Under the pieces are notes generated by a model. That model was given only the letters and a program-made list of their open reading frames with translations, did not search any database and was not told the origin of the DNA. From Planctomycetaceae bacterium UBA4655 (lineage in GTDB: Bacteria; Planctomycetota; Planctomycetia; Pirellulales; UBA1268): a DNA stretch of 28,742 nucleotides. Location of the stretch: contig DHLZ01000061.1 of NCBI GenBank assembly GCA_002405515.1, positions 1 through 28,742 on the forward strand, read 5' to 3'. Shown one piece after another: positions 8,775-15,356 of the stretch; the first letter of the stretch is position 1, and the number at the start of each line of letters is the position of its first letter. The translations under genes were made by a program, and so were the position numbers.

Positions 8775-9467
8775 TCACGAGCCGGCACCGCCGAGGATCG
8801 CCGCCGCGTCGCCGACGCCGATCCGCGAGCAGCCCTGCTCGAGGTAGGCGACGCACTCTGCCCAGGTGCGGATGCCGCCCGAGGCCTTCACGCCGAGCCG
8901 CCCGCCGACCGCCTGCAGCATGATGGCCACGGCCTCGTGGGTCGCCCCGCCCGACGCGAATCCCGTGGAGGTCTTCACGAAGTCGGCACCCGACTCCTCG
9001 GCGATCCGGCAGGCTGCGGCGATTTCCCCGTCGGACAGCAGACACGTTTCGAGGATGACCTTCACGAGCACGTCGGATCGTCCCGCCACCTCGACGACCG
9101 CTGCGACATCACGGGCGACATCGGCATGGCGGCCGGAAAGAAACGCCGGAATGTTCATCACCATGTCGAGCTCCGTGGCGCCATCCTCGATCGCAAGCGC
9201 CGCCTCGAGGGCCTTCACCTCCAGCCGCACGTTGCCGTGCGGAAACCCGACGACGCTGGCGACGACGACGCTCCCGCCCCGCAGCAGCCGCCCCGCCTCC
9301 GCCACGTCACAACTGCGGACGCAGAGGCAGCCGACGCCCCGCGCGAGGCACATCTCACTCGCGGCCGCGAGCTCGCCGTCGCCGAGCGTCGGCTTCAGCA
9401 CCGCATGGTCGAGCCGTGCCGCGACCGCCGCGCGGGCGAATCGGACTGGGTCATCCGCATTTGCCAC
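8775..9467 (-). CDS. deoC: Deoxyribose-phosphate aldolase
   Basis: A 230-residue class I aldolase that cleaves 2-deoxyribose-5-phosphate to glyceraldehyde-3-phosphate and acetaldehyde in deoxynucleoside catabolism. The barrel landmarks are all there: LDHAVLKPT (19-27), VVGFPHGN, ELDMVMN with D101, VKVILET, the Schiff-base lysine K165 in FVKTSTGF, and K194 in GVKASGGIRT, followed by the GVGDAAAIL phosphate-site region. The start is GTG at 9465-9467, because GGAGG (9473-9477) lies five bases upstream. An in-frame GTG at 9512 would add 15 residues but lies in duplicated DNA. The chosen start is itself inside the third copy of a repeat derived from the end of the fur gene, so the first six residues (ANADD after the start) echo that repeat. 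It sits between the Fur-family regulator and the ThuA-like gene. Confidence 0.9.
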   Translation of the reverse strand: MANADDPVRFARAAVAARLDHAVLKPTLGDGELAAASEMCLARGVGCLCVRSCDVAEAGRLLRGGSVVVASVVGFPHGNVRLEVKALEAALAIEDGATELDMVMNIPAFLSGRHADVARDVAAVVEVAGRSDVLVKVILETCLLSDGEIAAACRIAEESGADFVKTSTGFASGGATHEAVAIMLQAVGGRLGVKASGGIRTWAECVAYLEQGCSRIGVGDAAAILGGAGS

Positions 9468-9536
9468 GCGGTCCTCCGCGCAAGAAACACCGCGGTCATC
9501 CGCATTTGCCACACGCGGTCATCCGCATTTGCCACA
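9449..9536. repeat. Triplicated end of the fur gene reaching into deoC
   Basis: A perfect 23-bp tandem duplication (9491-9513 and 9514-9536), plus a third 19-bp copy at 9449-9467. The shared core on the + strand is GGTCATCCGCATTTGCCAC. The 9514-9536 copy encodes the last CGKCG residues and stop codon of the Fur-family gene. The other two lie after that stop, and the third supplies the GTG start of deoC. Confidence 0.92.
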
Positions 9537-9956
9537 CTGCCCCTTGAGAAGCACCTCGGTGACCGCGCGAATCCCGCTGGATCGCTTCGGTGAGATCGCG
9601 ACGTTCACGTCGTCGAGACAGGACACTTCGCCACAGCTCGTGCAGAGGAAGTGCGGGTGGTCCTTCCCGTGCTTTCCCTTCGCATCTCCCCGCTTCAATT
9701 CAAATCGCCAAACGTGATCGCCCAGCTCGACCCGCGAGACGAGCCCCGCCTCGGTGAGCTCGGTGAGGTTGCGGTAGATCGTGGCCCGGTCGAACCCCCG
9801 ATCGGCGAGATCGTCCGACACTTCGGCGTGGGTCTTCGGCCCGCGAGCCTCGATGAGATGGCCGAGCACGGCCACCCTCGCGGTCGTGCACCGCAGGCCG
9901 GCCTTGCGAATCTGGCCGCGCAATCGTTCGAGTTGACTCGTCGGGACTGTTTTCAC
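9519..9956 (-). CDS. Fur-family metal/peroxide-responsive repressor
   Basis: A 145-residue regulator, the usual Fur/PerR length. A winged-helix domain (about 5-82) has the family signature TTARVAVLGHLIEA, THAEVSDDL and DRATIYRNLTELTEAGLV. The dimerization/metal domain has HGKDHPHFLCTSCGEVSC, with histidines 96, 100 and 102 and the structural zinc pair C105-C108. A second pair, C141-C144, lies at the very end (GQCGKCG). The four cysteines match the structural Zn(Cys)4 site of PerR/Zur/Fur types. Which metal or signal it senses cannot be decided. The GTG at 9954-9956 is the only sensible start: the frame stays open upstream, but no other in-frame start gives a family-like N-terminus. It has little or no leader and a promoter placed right against the start codon. 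Targets are unknown. Confidence 0.87.
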   Translation of the reverse strand: MKTVPTSQLERLRGQIRKAGLRCTTARVAVLGHLIEARGPKTHAEVSDDLADRGFDRATIYRNLTELTEAGLVSRVELGDHVWRFELKRGDAKGKHGKDHPHFLCTSCGEVSCLDDVNVAISPKRSSGIRAVTEVLLKGQCGKCG

Positions 9957-9960
9957 GCCC

Positions 9961-9989
9961 TTTATCGTAACAGCCCAGCGAGGTGGCAA
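9961..9989 (-). promoter_or_regulatory. Probable sigma-70-type promoter of the Fur-family gene
   Basis: On the minus strand, TTGCCA (9984-9989) and GATAAA (9961-9966) are separated by 17 bp. The expected transcription start falls at about 9954, on the GTG start codon itself, which would give a leaderless mRNA. No good Shine-Dalgarno sequence is present to contradict this. Confidence 0.45.
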
Positions 9990-10059
9990 AAACGGCTCCG
10001 CGGAAGACCTCGCTTCGAAGCCGGCGGAGTGGGTGCGACATCGACCTGCCGCCCTGCCT

Positions 10060-10084
10060 CGGAACACGGCCCCGGAACACGGCC
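10060..10084. repeat. 13-bp tandem duplication after the DJ-1 gene
   Basis: CGGAACACGGCC occurs at 10060-10071 and again at 10073-10084, a period of 13 bp. It lies directly beyond the stop codon of the DJ-1/PfpI gene, in the 128-bp gap before the Fur-family gene. Confidence 0.85.
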
Positions 10085-10651
10085 TCAGAGACCCGCCTCC
10101 ACCGGCACTGCTGACAAAAGCTCCACAATCGCGGTCATGAACTGGGGCAGGTCGGCCGGTTTGCGACTGGAGACGAAGTGTCGGTCCACGACGACAGGAG
10201 CATCTTCCCAGATTGCCCCGGCGTTGACGAGATCGTCCTTGATTCCCGGGCTCCCGGTGACCCGAACGCCCCGGTAGACGCCCGCAGAAATCGGGATCCA
10301 GCCGCCGTGACAGATGGCGGCCACGAGCTTGCCATGCTCGGAAAAGTCGCAGACCAACTGGAGCACCTTCGCGTCGCGGCGAAGCTGATCCGGCATCCAG
10401 CCGCCCGGAATGACGATCCCGTGGAAATCCGATGCCTCCATGTCGGCGATCGCCGCTTCACTCGCGCACGGATAGCCGTGTTTTCCCGAGTAGGTCCGGC
10501 CCTGGGCTTTGCCGGCGAGCGTGACATGCGCTCCCGCCTCTTCGAGCCGGAGCTTCGGATACCAGAGTTCGAGGTCCTCGTAGTCGTCGCCGACGAGAAT
10601 GAGAATGCGGAGATTTTCAAGCGGGCGGCGTGAAAACAACTGGTGAGGCAT
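10085..10651 (-). CDS. DJ-1/PfpI-family protein
   Basis: A 188-residue single-domain protein of the DJ-1/PfpI superfamily (flavodoxin-like, nucleophile-elbow cysteine). Landmarks are RILILVGDDYEDLELWYP (15-32), with the conserved Glu at 25, GIVIPGGWMPDQLR (78-91), and the nucleophile C114 with H115 in AAICHGGW, followed by GVRVTGSPGIKDDLVNAGA. This resembles the PfpI/YhbO/YraA branch, for which peptidase, deglycase or glyoxalase activity has been claimed. The true activity here is unknown and it is probably a stress protein. The ATG at 10649-10651 has GGAG nine bases upstream. The frame is open to 10726, but without family-like sequence. It is divergent from nrdJ and upstream of the Fur-family gene, and the two could share stress regulation. 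Confidence 0.85.
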   Translation of the reverse strand: MPHQLFSRRPLENLRILILVGDDYEDLELWYPKLRLEEAGAHVTLAGKAQGRTYSGKHGYPCASEAAIADMEASDFHGIVIPGGWMPDQLRRDAKVLQLVCDFSEHGKLVAAICHGGWIPISAGVYRGVRVTGSPGIKDDLVNAGAIWEDAPVVVDRHFVSSRKPADLPQFMTAIVELLSAVPVEAGL

Positions 10652-10834
10652 GGCCTTGGACTCCGGGTGCGGGGCGGAACGGACGCGGCCATTCTTCACG
10701 CCGCGGGGAGCAAAAGGCGAGAGCACCCCGCGCGAAGGGGGTTTTGCTGGACAATCGGCCCGTCCGGTGGAGCGGTTCCGGCGACGGTTCTAGGGCGGAA
10801 AAGACTGCCCCAAGAGGGGGTGCCAAAAAAAACC
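10652..10834. other. Divergent intergenic region, no gene seen
   Basis: First part of a 431-bp gap between the DJ-1 gene and nrdJ. It holds a 7-bp inverted repeat, CGCGGGG (10702-10708) with CCCCGCG (10726-10732), and a second pair, AGCAAAA (10709-10715) with TTTTGCT (10742-10748). The pairs interleave. An A-rich run at 10825-10832 precedes the nrdJ promoter and could act as an UP-like element. I find no cobalamin riboswitch. Confidence 0.4.
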
Positions 10835-10862
10835 TTGACGGGGCCGATTCTCACGCTACATT
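10835..10862 (+). promoter_or_regulatory. Promoter of the class II ribonucleotide reductase
   Basis: TTGACG (10835-10840) and TACATT (10857-10862) with a 16-bp spacer form the best sigma-70-type promoter in the window. It is preceded by a run of eight A. The expected start is near 10869, giving a leader of about 214 nt that begins just before the two NrdR-like boxes. Confidence 0.6.
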
Positions 10863-10870
10863 CACGCCCT

Positions 10871-10917
10871 CGGCCATATGGAGTGGTTGCACGGAAGCCC
10901 ACCACAATATCTTGCGA
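10871..10917 (+). promoter_or_regulatory. Tandem NrdR-box-like sites upstream of nrdJ
   Basis: Box 2 (10902-10917, CCACAATATCTTGCGA) fits the known NrdR consensus acaCwAtATaTwGtgt at 12 of 16 positions, including the core CAATATCTTG. Box 1 (10871-10886, CGGCCATATGGAGTGG) fits at 9 of 16. Their equivalent bases are exactly 31 bp apart, three helical turns, which is the spacing typical of NrdR box pairs. They lie immediately downstream of the predicted -10 element, where bound repressor would block transcription of the reductase. The nrdR gene is not in this window. Confidence 0.62.
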
Positions 10918-11082
10918 TAGCATGCAGATGGACCTGCCCTCCCGATTTTCCGCGATTCCGCCGATGAACCCCTGGTAGGCCGGCTCCAGTCGGCCCGAGT
11001 CCAGGGCCGATACGAGTTGCAAAGGAATCTGTACGGAAGTATACTTTCAGTCAGCTGACGAACCCTGCAAGGAGAGCCCCGC

Positions 11083-14000
11083 ATGAGCCATTCCGCGTCG
11101 TCCACAACCTTCGCCGGTTCGTCCGCTCCTCCCCACCACGATTCCGCCCGCCAAGATTCCACGAGCGGGGTCGCTGCTCCCCGGCAGCCGATCGAGATTC
11201 GGCCGACCTTCTGCCCGACGGACGTCGCCAGCCCCTTCGACACGACGGAGTGGGAGCTCCGCACGGCCGCCATCAAGGGGGAGGACGGCAAGGTGCTCTT
11301 CGAGCAGCCGGCCTGTGAAATTCCGGCCGCCTGGAGCCAGCTGGCCACGAACGTCGTCGTCAGCAAGTACTTCTACGGCGAGATCCACACGCCCGAGCGG
11401 GAGCACTCCGTCAAGCAGCTCGTCCACCGGGTCGCCCGCACGATCGCCGACTGGGGCATCAAGGACGGCTACTTCAAGTCGAAGCAGGACGGCGAGAACT
11501 TCTACCGGGATCTCGCCTGGCTCTGCGTGCACCAGCACGGTGCCTTCAACTCCCCGGTCTGGTTCAACGTCGGCCTCTACAACCAGTACGGCGTGAAGGG
11601 GGCTCCCTGCAACTGGCGATGGGACGAGGCGAAGCACGAGGTCGCCATGCCCGACAACCCCTACGAGTATCCGCAGGGGAGCGCCTGCTTCATCCAGAGC
11701 GTGCAGGACAACATGGAAGACATCATGGACCTCGCCCGCAGCGAGGCGATGCTCTTCAAGTTCGGCAGCGGCACTGGCACCGACCTCTCGACGCTCCGCA
11801 GCCAGCGGGAGAAGCTCGCCGGCGGCGGCAAACCTTCCGGCCCGCTCTCGTTCATGCGGGTCTACGACCAGGTCGCGGCGGTCGTGAAGAGCGGCGGCAA
11901 GACCCGTCGCGCCGCCAAGATGCAGTCGCTCAAGGTGACCCATCCCGACATCCTCGAGTTCATCGAGTGCAAGAGCAAGGAGGAGAAGAAGGCACGGGTG
12001 CTCATCGAGAAGGGGGGCTACGACGCGAACTTCAATGGCGAGGCCTACAGCTCGATCCTCTTCCAAAACGCCAACCTCTCCGTCCGCGTCACCGACGACT
12101 TCATGGAGGCCGCCGACCGCGACGACACCTGGACGACCCGCTGGGTCACCGATCCTTCGAAGGCGGGGCCGAGCTACAAGGCCCGCGAGCTGATGGGTCG
12201 GATGGCGGAGTGTGCCTGGCAGTGCGGCGACCCCGGCGTGCAGTACGACACGACGATCAACCGCTGGCACACCTGCCCGAATTCGGGCCGGATCAACGCG
12301 AGCAACCCGTGCTCGGAGTACATGTTTTTGGACGACACGGCCTGCAACCTCGCGAGCATCAACCTCATGAAGTTTCGCCGTGCCGACGGCACGTTCGATG
12401 TCGAGCGGTTCTCGGCCGCCTGCCGCATCTTCTTCGTCGCCCAGGAGATCCTCGTCGATCACGCGAGCTACCCGACGAGGCGGATCGCGAAGAACAGCCA
12501 TCTCTTCCGACCGCTGGGCCTCGGCTACTCCAACCTCGGCAGCCTCCTGATGGCCGACGGGCTTGCCTACGACAGCGATGCTGGCCGCGGGCTCTGCGGA
12601 GCCCTGACGGCGATCCTCCATGGTGCCGCCAACCGCACGAGCGCCGAGCTCGCCGCGGCCGTCGGTCCCTTCGAGGGCTTCGCGGTGAATCGCGAGCCGA
12701 TGCTCAACGTCATGCAGATGCACCGCTCCGCCGTCGACCGCATCGACCCGGCGTGCCCGCAGTATCTCCGCGACGCAGCCAGGAGAATCTGGGACGAGGT
12801 GCTCGCGGGTGGCCGCCAGCACGGCTACCGCAACGCCCAGGCGACCGTGCTCGCCCCGACCGGGACGATCAGCTTCCTCATGGACTGCGACACGACGGGA
12901 ATCGAGCCCGATATCGCGCTGGTGAAGTACAAGCAACTCGCCGGCGGCGGGATGCTGAAGATCGTCAACCAGACCGTGCCGCTCGCCCTGCGGACGCTCG
13001 GCTACGACGAGCCGGCGGTCGAAGGAATCCTGGCCTACGTAGACAAGAACGACACGATCGAAGGGGCGCCGGACCTCAAGGAGAATCACCTGGCCGTTTT
13101 CGACTGCGCGTTCAAGCCGCGGCTTGGCAAGCGGTCGATCGCCTGGGAGGCGCACGTCAAGATGATGGCGGCCGCGCAGCCGTTCATCTCGGGGGCCATC
13201 TCGAAGACGGTGAACATGCCCCGCGAGACCACGCCGGCGGACATCGCCGGTGCCTACATGGAGGGATGGAGGCTCGGGCTGAAGGCACTGGCGATCTACC
13301 GTGACGGGTCGAAAGAAAGCCAGCCGCTCAACACGAGCACCGAGACCGACAGGGCTTCGGACAGGGCTGCGGCCAAGGTGACCGCGGCCCCGCGGCGGGA
13401 GCGGTTGCCGGACACCCGCCGGAGCGTGACCCACAAGTTCAACGTCGGAGGCCACGAGGGCTACATCACCGTCGGCCTCTACGACGACGGACGGCCCGGA
13501 GAGCTCTTCATCACGATGGCGAAGGAAGGGAGCACGATCGGCGGCCTGATGGACGCCTTTGGCACCGCGGTCTCGATGAGCCTGCAGTACGGCGTGCCGC
13601 TCGAGGTGTACGTCAAGAAGTTTTCCCACAACCGCTTCGAGCCATGGGGATACACGAAGAACCCCGATATCCCTGTGGCGAAAAGCCTCGTCGACTACAT
13701 CTTCCGCTGGATGGGAACGGAGTTCATCCCGGGATACCGGGAAGCCAACCGGCCCGGCGGCTACTCCGGGGATGCGGGTGAAGGTGGCGGAGGCGATGAT
13801 ACGGAAACCGAGCGCAAGCCCGCCGCCACGATGGCGCGCGGGCTGGCTGATGGTCAAGGAAAGGCCAAGAGCACGGGCGAGCAGGTGAACAGCCGCGGCA
13901 AGTTTCCCGGCTCGGGTACGAACGGTACCAACGGTGCGAGCGGCAGCAACGGTGCGAGCGGCGGGAACGGCGTGAAGACGGCAGCCAAGCCGAAGCAGGT

Positions 14001-14199
14001 CGCGGCGTCGGCGGCGCTCCTCGAACGGGCCGGGATCAAGATGGCGGTCGATCCCTCAGCCAGCGCCGTGGACCGGCAGAGCCAGTTTGCGAACTTCCAG
14101 ATCGACGCCCCGGCGTGCGACAACTGCGGGGCGATCACCGTGCGAAACGGCAACTGCTACCTCTGCCACAACTGCGGCAACTCGATGGGCTGTTCCTGA
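11083..14199 (+). CDS. nrdJ: Adenosylcobalamin-dependent ribonucleoside-diphosphate reductase (class II)
   Basis: A 1038-residue class II ribonucleotide reductase, making dNTP precursors with vitamin B12 as radical source, so no O2 and no NrdB partner are needed. No nrdB gene is adjacent. The barrel shows GSACFIQSV with one redox cysteine (C202), FGSGTGTDLSTLR, and the finger-loop radical cysteine C410 in SNPCSEYMFLDDTACNLASINL. It also has GTISFLMDCDTTGIEPD and a TSCPD-type domain at about 780-890 (THKFNVGGHEGYITVGL, GSTIGGLMDAFGTAVS). A low-complexity linker rich in N, G and S (about 945-965) precedes the C-terminal zinc ribbon (1012-1038: CDNCG, CYLCHNCG) that ends in GCS, the usual place for thioredoxin-reducible cysteines. 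AAGGAG (11069-11074) lies eight bases before the ATG. A 10-bp palindrome, GTCAGCTGAC (11050-11059), sits just upstream. Probable NrdR control. Confidence 0.95.
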   Translation: MSHSASSTTFAGSSAPPHHDSARQDSTSGVAAPRQPIEIRPTFCPTDVASPFDTTEWELRTAAIKGEDGKVLFEQPACEIPAAWSQLATNVVVSKYFYGEIHTPEREHSVKQLVHRVARTIADWGIKDGYFKSKQDGENFYRDLAWLCVHQHGAFNSPVWFNVGLYNQYGVKGAPCNWRWDEAKHEVAMPDNPYEYPQGSACFIQSVQDNMEDIMDLARSEAMLFKFGSGTGTDLSTLRSQREKLAGGGKPSGPLSFMRVYDQVAAVVKSGGKTRRAAKMQSLKVTHPDILEFIECKSKEEKKARVLIEKGGYDANFNGEAYSSILFQNANLSVRVTDDFMEAADRDDTWTTRWVTDPSKAGPSYKARELMGRMAECAWQCGDPGVQYDTTINRWHTCPNSGRINASNPCSEYMFLDDTACNLASINLMKFRRADGTFDVERFSAACRIFFVAQEILVDHASYPTRRIAKNSHLFRPLGLGYSNLGSLLMADGLAYDSDAGRGLCGALTAILHGAANRTSAELAAAVGPFEGFAVNREPMLNVMQMHRSAVDRIDPACPQYLRDAARRIWDEVLAGGRQHGYRNAQATVLAPTGTISFLMDCDTTGIEPDIALVKYKQLAGGGMLKIVNQTVPLALRTLGYDEPAVEGILAYVDKNDTIEGAPDLKENHLAVFDCAFKPRLGKRSIAWEAHVKMMAAAQPFISGAISKTVNMPRETTPADIAGAYMEGWRLGLKALAIYRDGSKESQPLNTSTETDRASDRAAAKVTAAPRRERLPDTRRSVTHKFNVGGHEGYITVGLYDDGRPGELFITMAKEGSTIGGLMDAFGTAVSMSLQYGVPLEVYVKKFSHNRFEPWGYTKNPDIPVAKSLVDYIFRWMGTEFIPGYREANRPGGYSGDAGEGGGGDDTETERKPAATMARGLADGQGKAKSTGEQVNSRGKFPGSGTNGTNGASGSNGASGGNGVKTAAKPKQVAASAALLERAGIKMAVDPSASAVDRQSQFANFQIDAPACDNCGAITVRNGNCYLCHNCGNSMGCS

Positions 14200-14258
14200 C
14201 GCCACCTTCGGCCGCAGCTGCCCGGGTTCGTGAATCCGCAGCGTGTATCCTAGTCGGC

Positions 14259-14849
14259 ATGCTGAACCTCGAATCCGTCACGTCCGGGCGTTGGCTCGCG
14301 GAGGTCGATCGCGGCCTCGACGATATCCTGATCGACCACGCGCACTGCGAAAAGAAGGCGGCTGGCACCGCCATGAATCTCCTGTTCGCCTACGTCGACC
14401 AGGTCGAGTTGGCCCGAGAGATGACCGGGATCGTTCGAGAGGAGCTCGAGCATTTCCACATGGTGCTCGACCTGCTCGAGCGGCGAGGCATACCATTTCG
14501 GAAGATTTCTCCGAGCGGGTACGGCAGAAAGCTCAACGACCTCGTCCGGCGGCAGGAGCCCTGGAAGGCCGTCGATCGCCTGCTCGTCGCTGGGATCATC
14601 GAGGCCCGCAGTTGCGAGCGGTTCGACCTCCTCGCCCGCCGCTTCGACTCGGGGCCGTCACACGATCCTGAACTCGCGGCGTTCTACGGAGGTCTCTTCG
14701 AGTCGGAGGCTCGCCACCACTCGACGTACGTCCGGCTTGCGAGGCTCTTCGCTCCGGAGGATGCCGTTCGCGATCGGTTGCGGGAACTCGCAGCGGAGGA
14801 GGCCGGAATCCTCGCCGAAGGGGAGCCGCTCCCGAGAATGCACAGTTGA
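14259..14849 (+). CDS. miaE: tRNA-(ms2io6A37) hydroxylase
   Basis: A 196-residue ferritin-like diiron protein. Carboxylate and histidine ligands appear in the expected order: E31 (HCEKKAAG), the E-x-x-H of EELEHFH (E62, H65), E115 (IIEARSCERF), and the second E-x-x-H in ESEARHH (E150, H153). This pattern and length match MiaE, which hydroxylates the isopentenyl group of 2-methylthio-N6-isopentenyl-adenosine at position 37 of tRNAs reading U-starting codons, using O2. The ATG at 14259-14261 lies 59 bp after nrdJ on the same strand, and the frame upstream overlaps the nrdJ 3' end and is not family-like. No strong ribosome site is seen. Co-transcription with nrdJ is likely. The O2-dependent modification next to an O2-independent reductase may be coincidental. 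Confidence 0.88.
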   Translation: MLNLESVTSGRWLAEVDRGLDDILIDHAHCEKKAAGTAMNLLFAYVDQVELAREMTGIVREELEHFHMVLDLLERRGIPFRKISPSGYGRKLNDLVRRQEPWKAVDRLLVAGIIEARSCERFDLLARRFDSGPSHDPELAAFYGGLFESEARHHSTYVRLARLFAPEDAVRDRLRELAAEEAGILAEGEPLPRMHS

Positions 14850-15147
14850 TGTCTCCGGTCGGCTGACCCTGCCGATGGCGGCGACGGAGCCGGTGCGCGA
14901 GGTTTTGCGGACAGGCCGAAACGACTCCAGATTCCCTGCCTTGCCGGCCGATCCTCTAGGTCGCCGCCGGATCGCACGCCCAAGCAGCAACCGACGGCCG
15001 AAACGAACAAACCGTCATCCGCATTCCGTCGGTGGTGCCACAAACATTGCGTTAGTCCGGGGCCACTGAAAGGCCGTGCCCGTCACGACCCGCCCCGCAC
15101 TCTTCTCGCAGCCCTCACCCCGTCGCATTCGCGGATACGTTTCTCGA
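14850..15147. other. Gap between miaE and a strong terminator, no gene seen
   Basis: About 300 bp with no convincing coding frame and no recognisable tRNA or known structured RNA. It could be a long 3' untranslated region of the nrdJ-miaE transcript, or it could carry an unrecognised small RNA that uses the terminator at 15148-15188. Confidence 0.35.
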
Positions 15148-15188
15148 GGGCCGTGGCAGCCTGGTGCTGCCACGGCCCTTTCTTTTTT
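15148..15188 (+). terminator. Strong intrinsic terminator
   Basis: A perfect 13-bp stem, GGGCCGTGGCAGC (15148-15160) with GCTGCCACGGCCC (15166-15178), a five-base loop CTGGT, and a tail TTTCTTTTTT (15179-15188). It is oriented to stop plus-strand transcription, most likely from nrdJ-miaE, and insulates the downstream SHD1 gene. Confidence 0.93.
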
Positions 15189-15241
15189 CCCGATGCTTTC
15201 TGGCTTTTTTGCCGTTTCAAGCGGCGGACGGGCCCGGGAAT

Positions 15242-15278
15242 TTGAACCTGGCTTCCGGGAAATTAGGATTTCCGGGAA
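15242..15278 (+). promoter_or_regulatory. Promoter of the SHD1 protein gene with paired TTCCGGGAA motifs
   Basis: TTGAAC (15242-15247) and TAGGAT (15264-15269) are 16 bp apart. The same 9-mer, TTCCGGGAA, occurs at 15253-15261 in the spacer and at 15270-15278 directly after the -10 element, spaced 17 bp. The repeats bracket the -10 box as operator half-sites might. No known regulator is assigned. Confidence 0.4.
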
Positions 15279-15356
15279 GGGAGGCATACTGTTCCGAGCC
15301 GGGCCCCATCGGACCCCGCCGCCCCGCCCCCTGCAGAACTCGAACCGAGGTGATCG

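Noticed and set aside
9468..9512. Longer DeoC starting at GTG 9512
   Set aside because: The extension is duplicated DNA from the fur end, and GGAGG is correctly placed for the GTG at 9467.
10652..11082. Cobalamin riboswitch upstream of the B12-dependent reductase
   Set aside because: No B12-box-like element (for example a GCCACTG-type core with its partner helices) is present in the leader.
11047..13857. 936-codon open frame on the minus strand across nrdJ
   Set aside because: Antisense shadow of a GC-rich gene: R/V/E/H-rich translation without family features, and the plus-strand frame is an unmistakable ribonucleotide reductase.
14850..15147. tRNA, tmRNA, 6S or signal-recognition-particle RNA gene
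   Set aside because: No T-loop, acceptor-stem pairing or conserved RNA core could be recognised.
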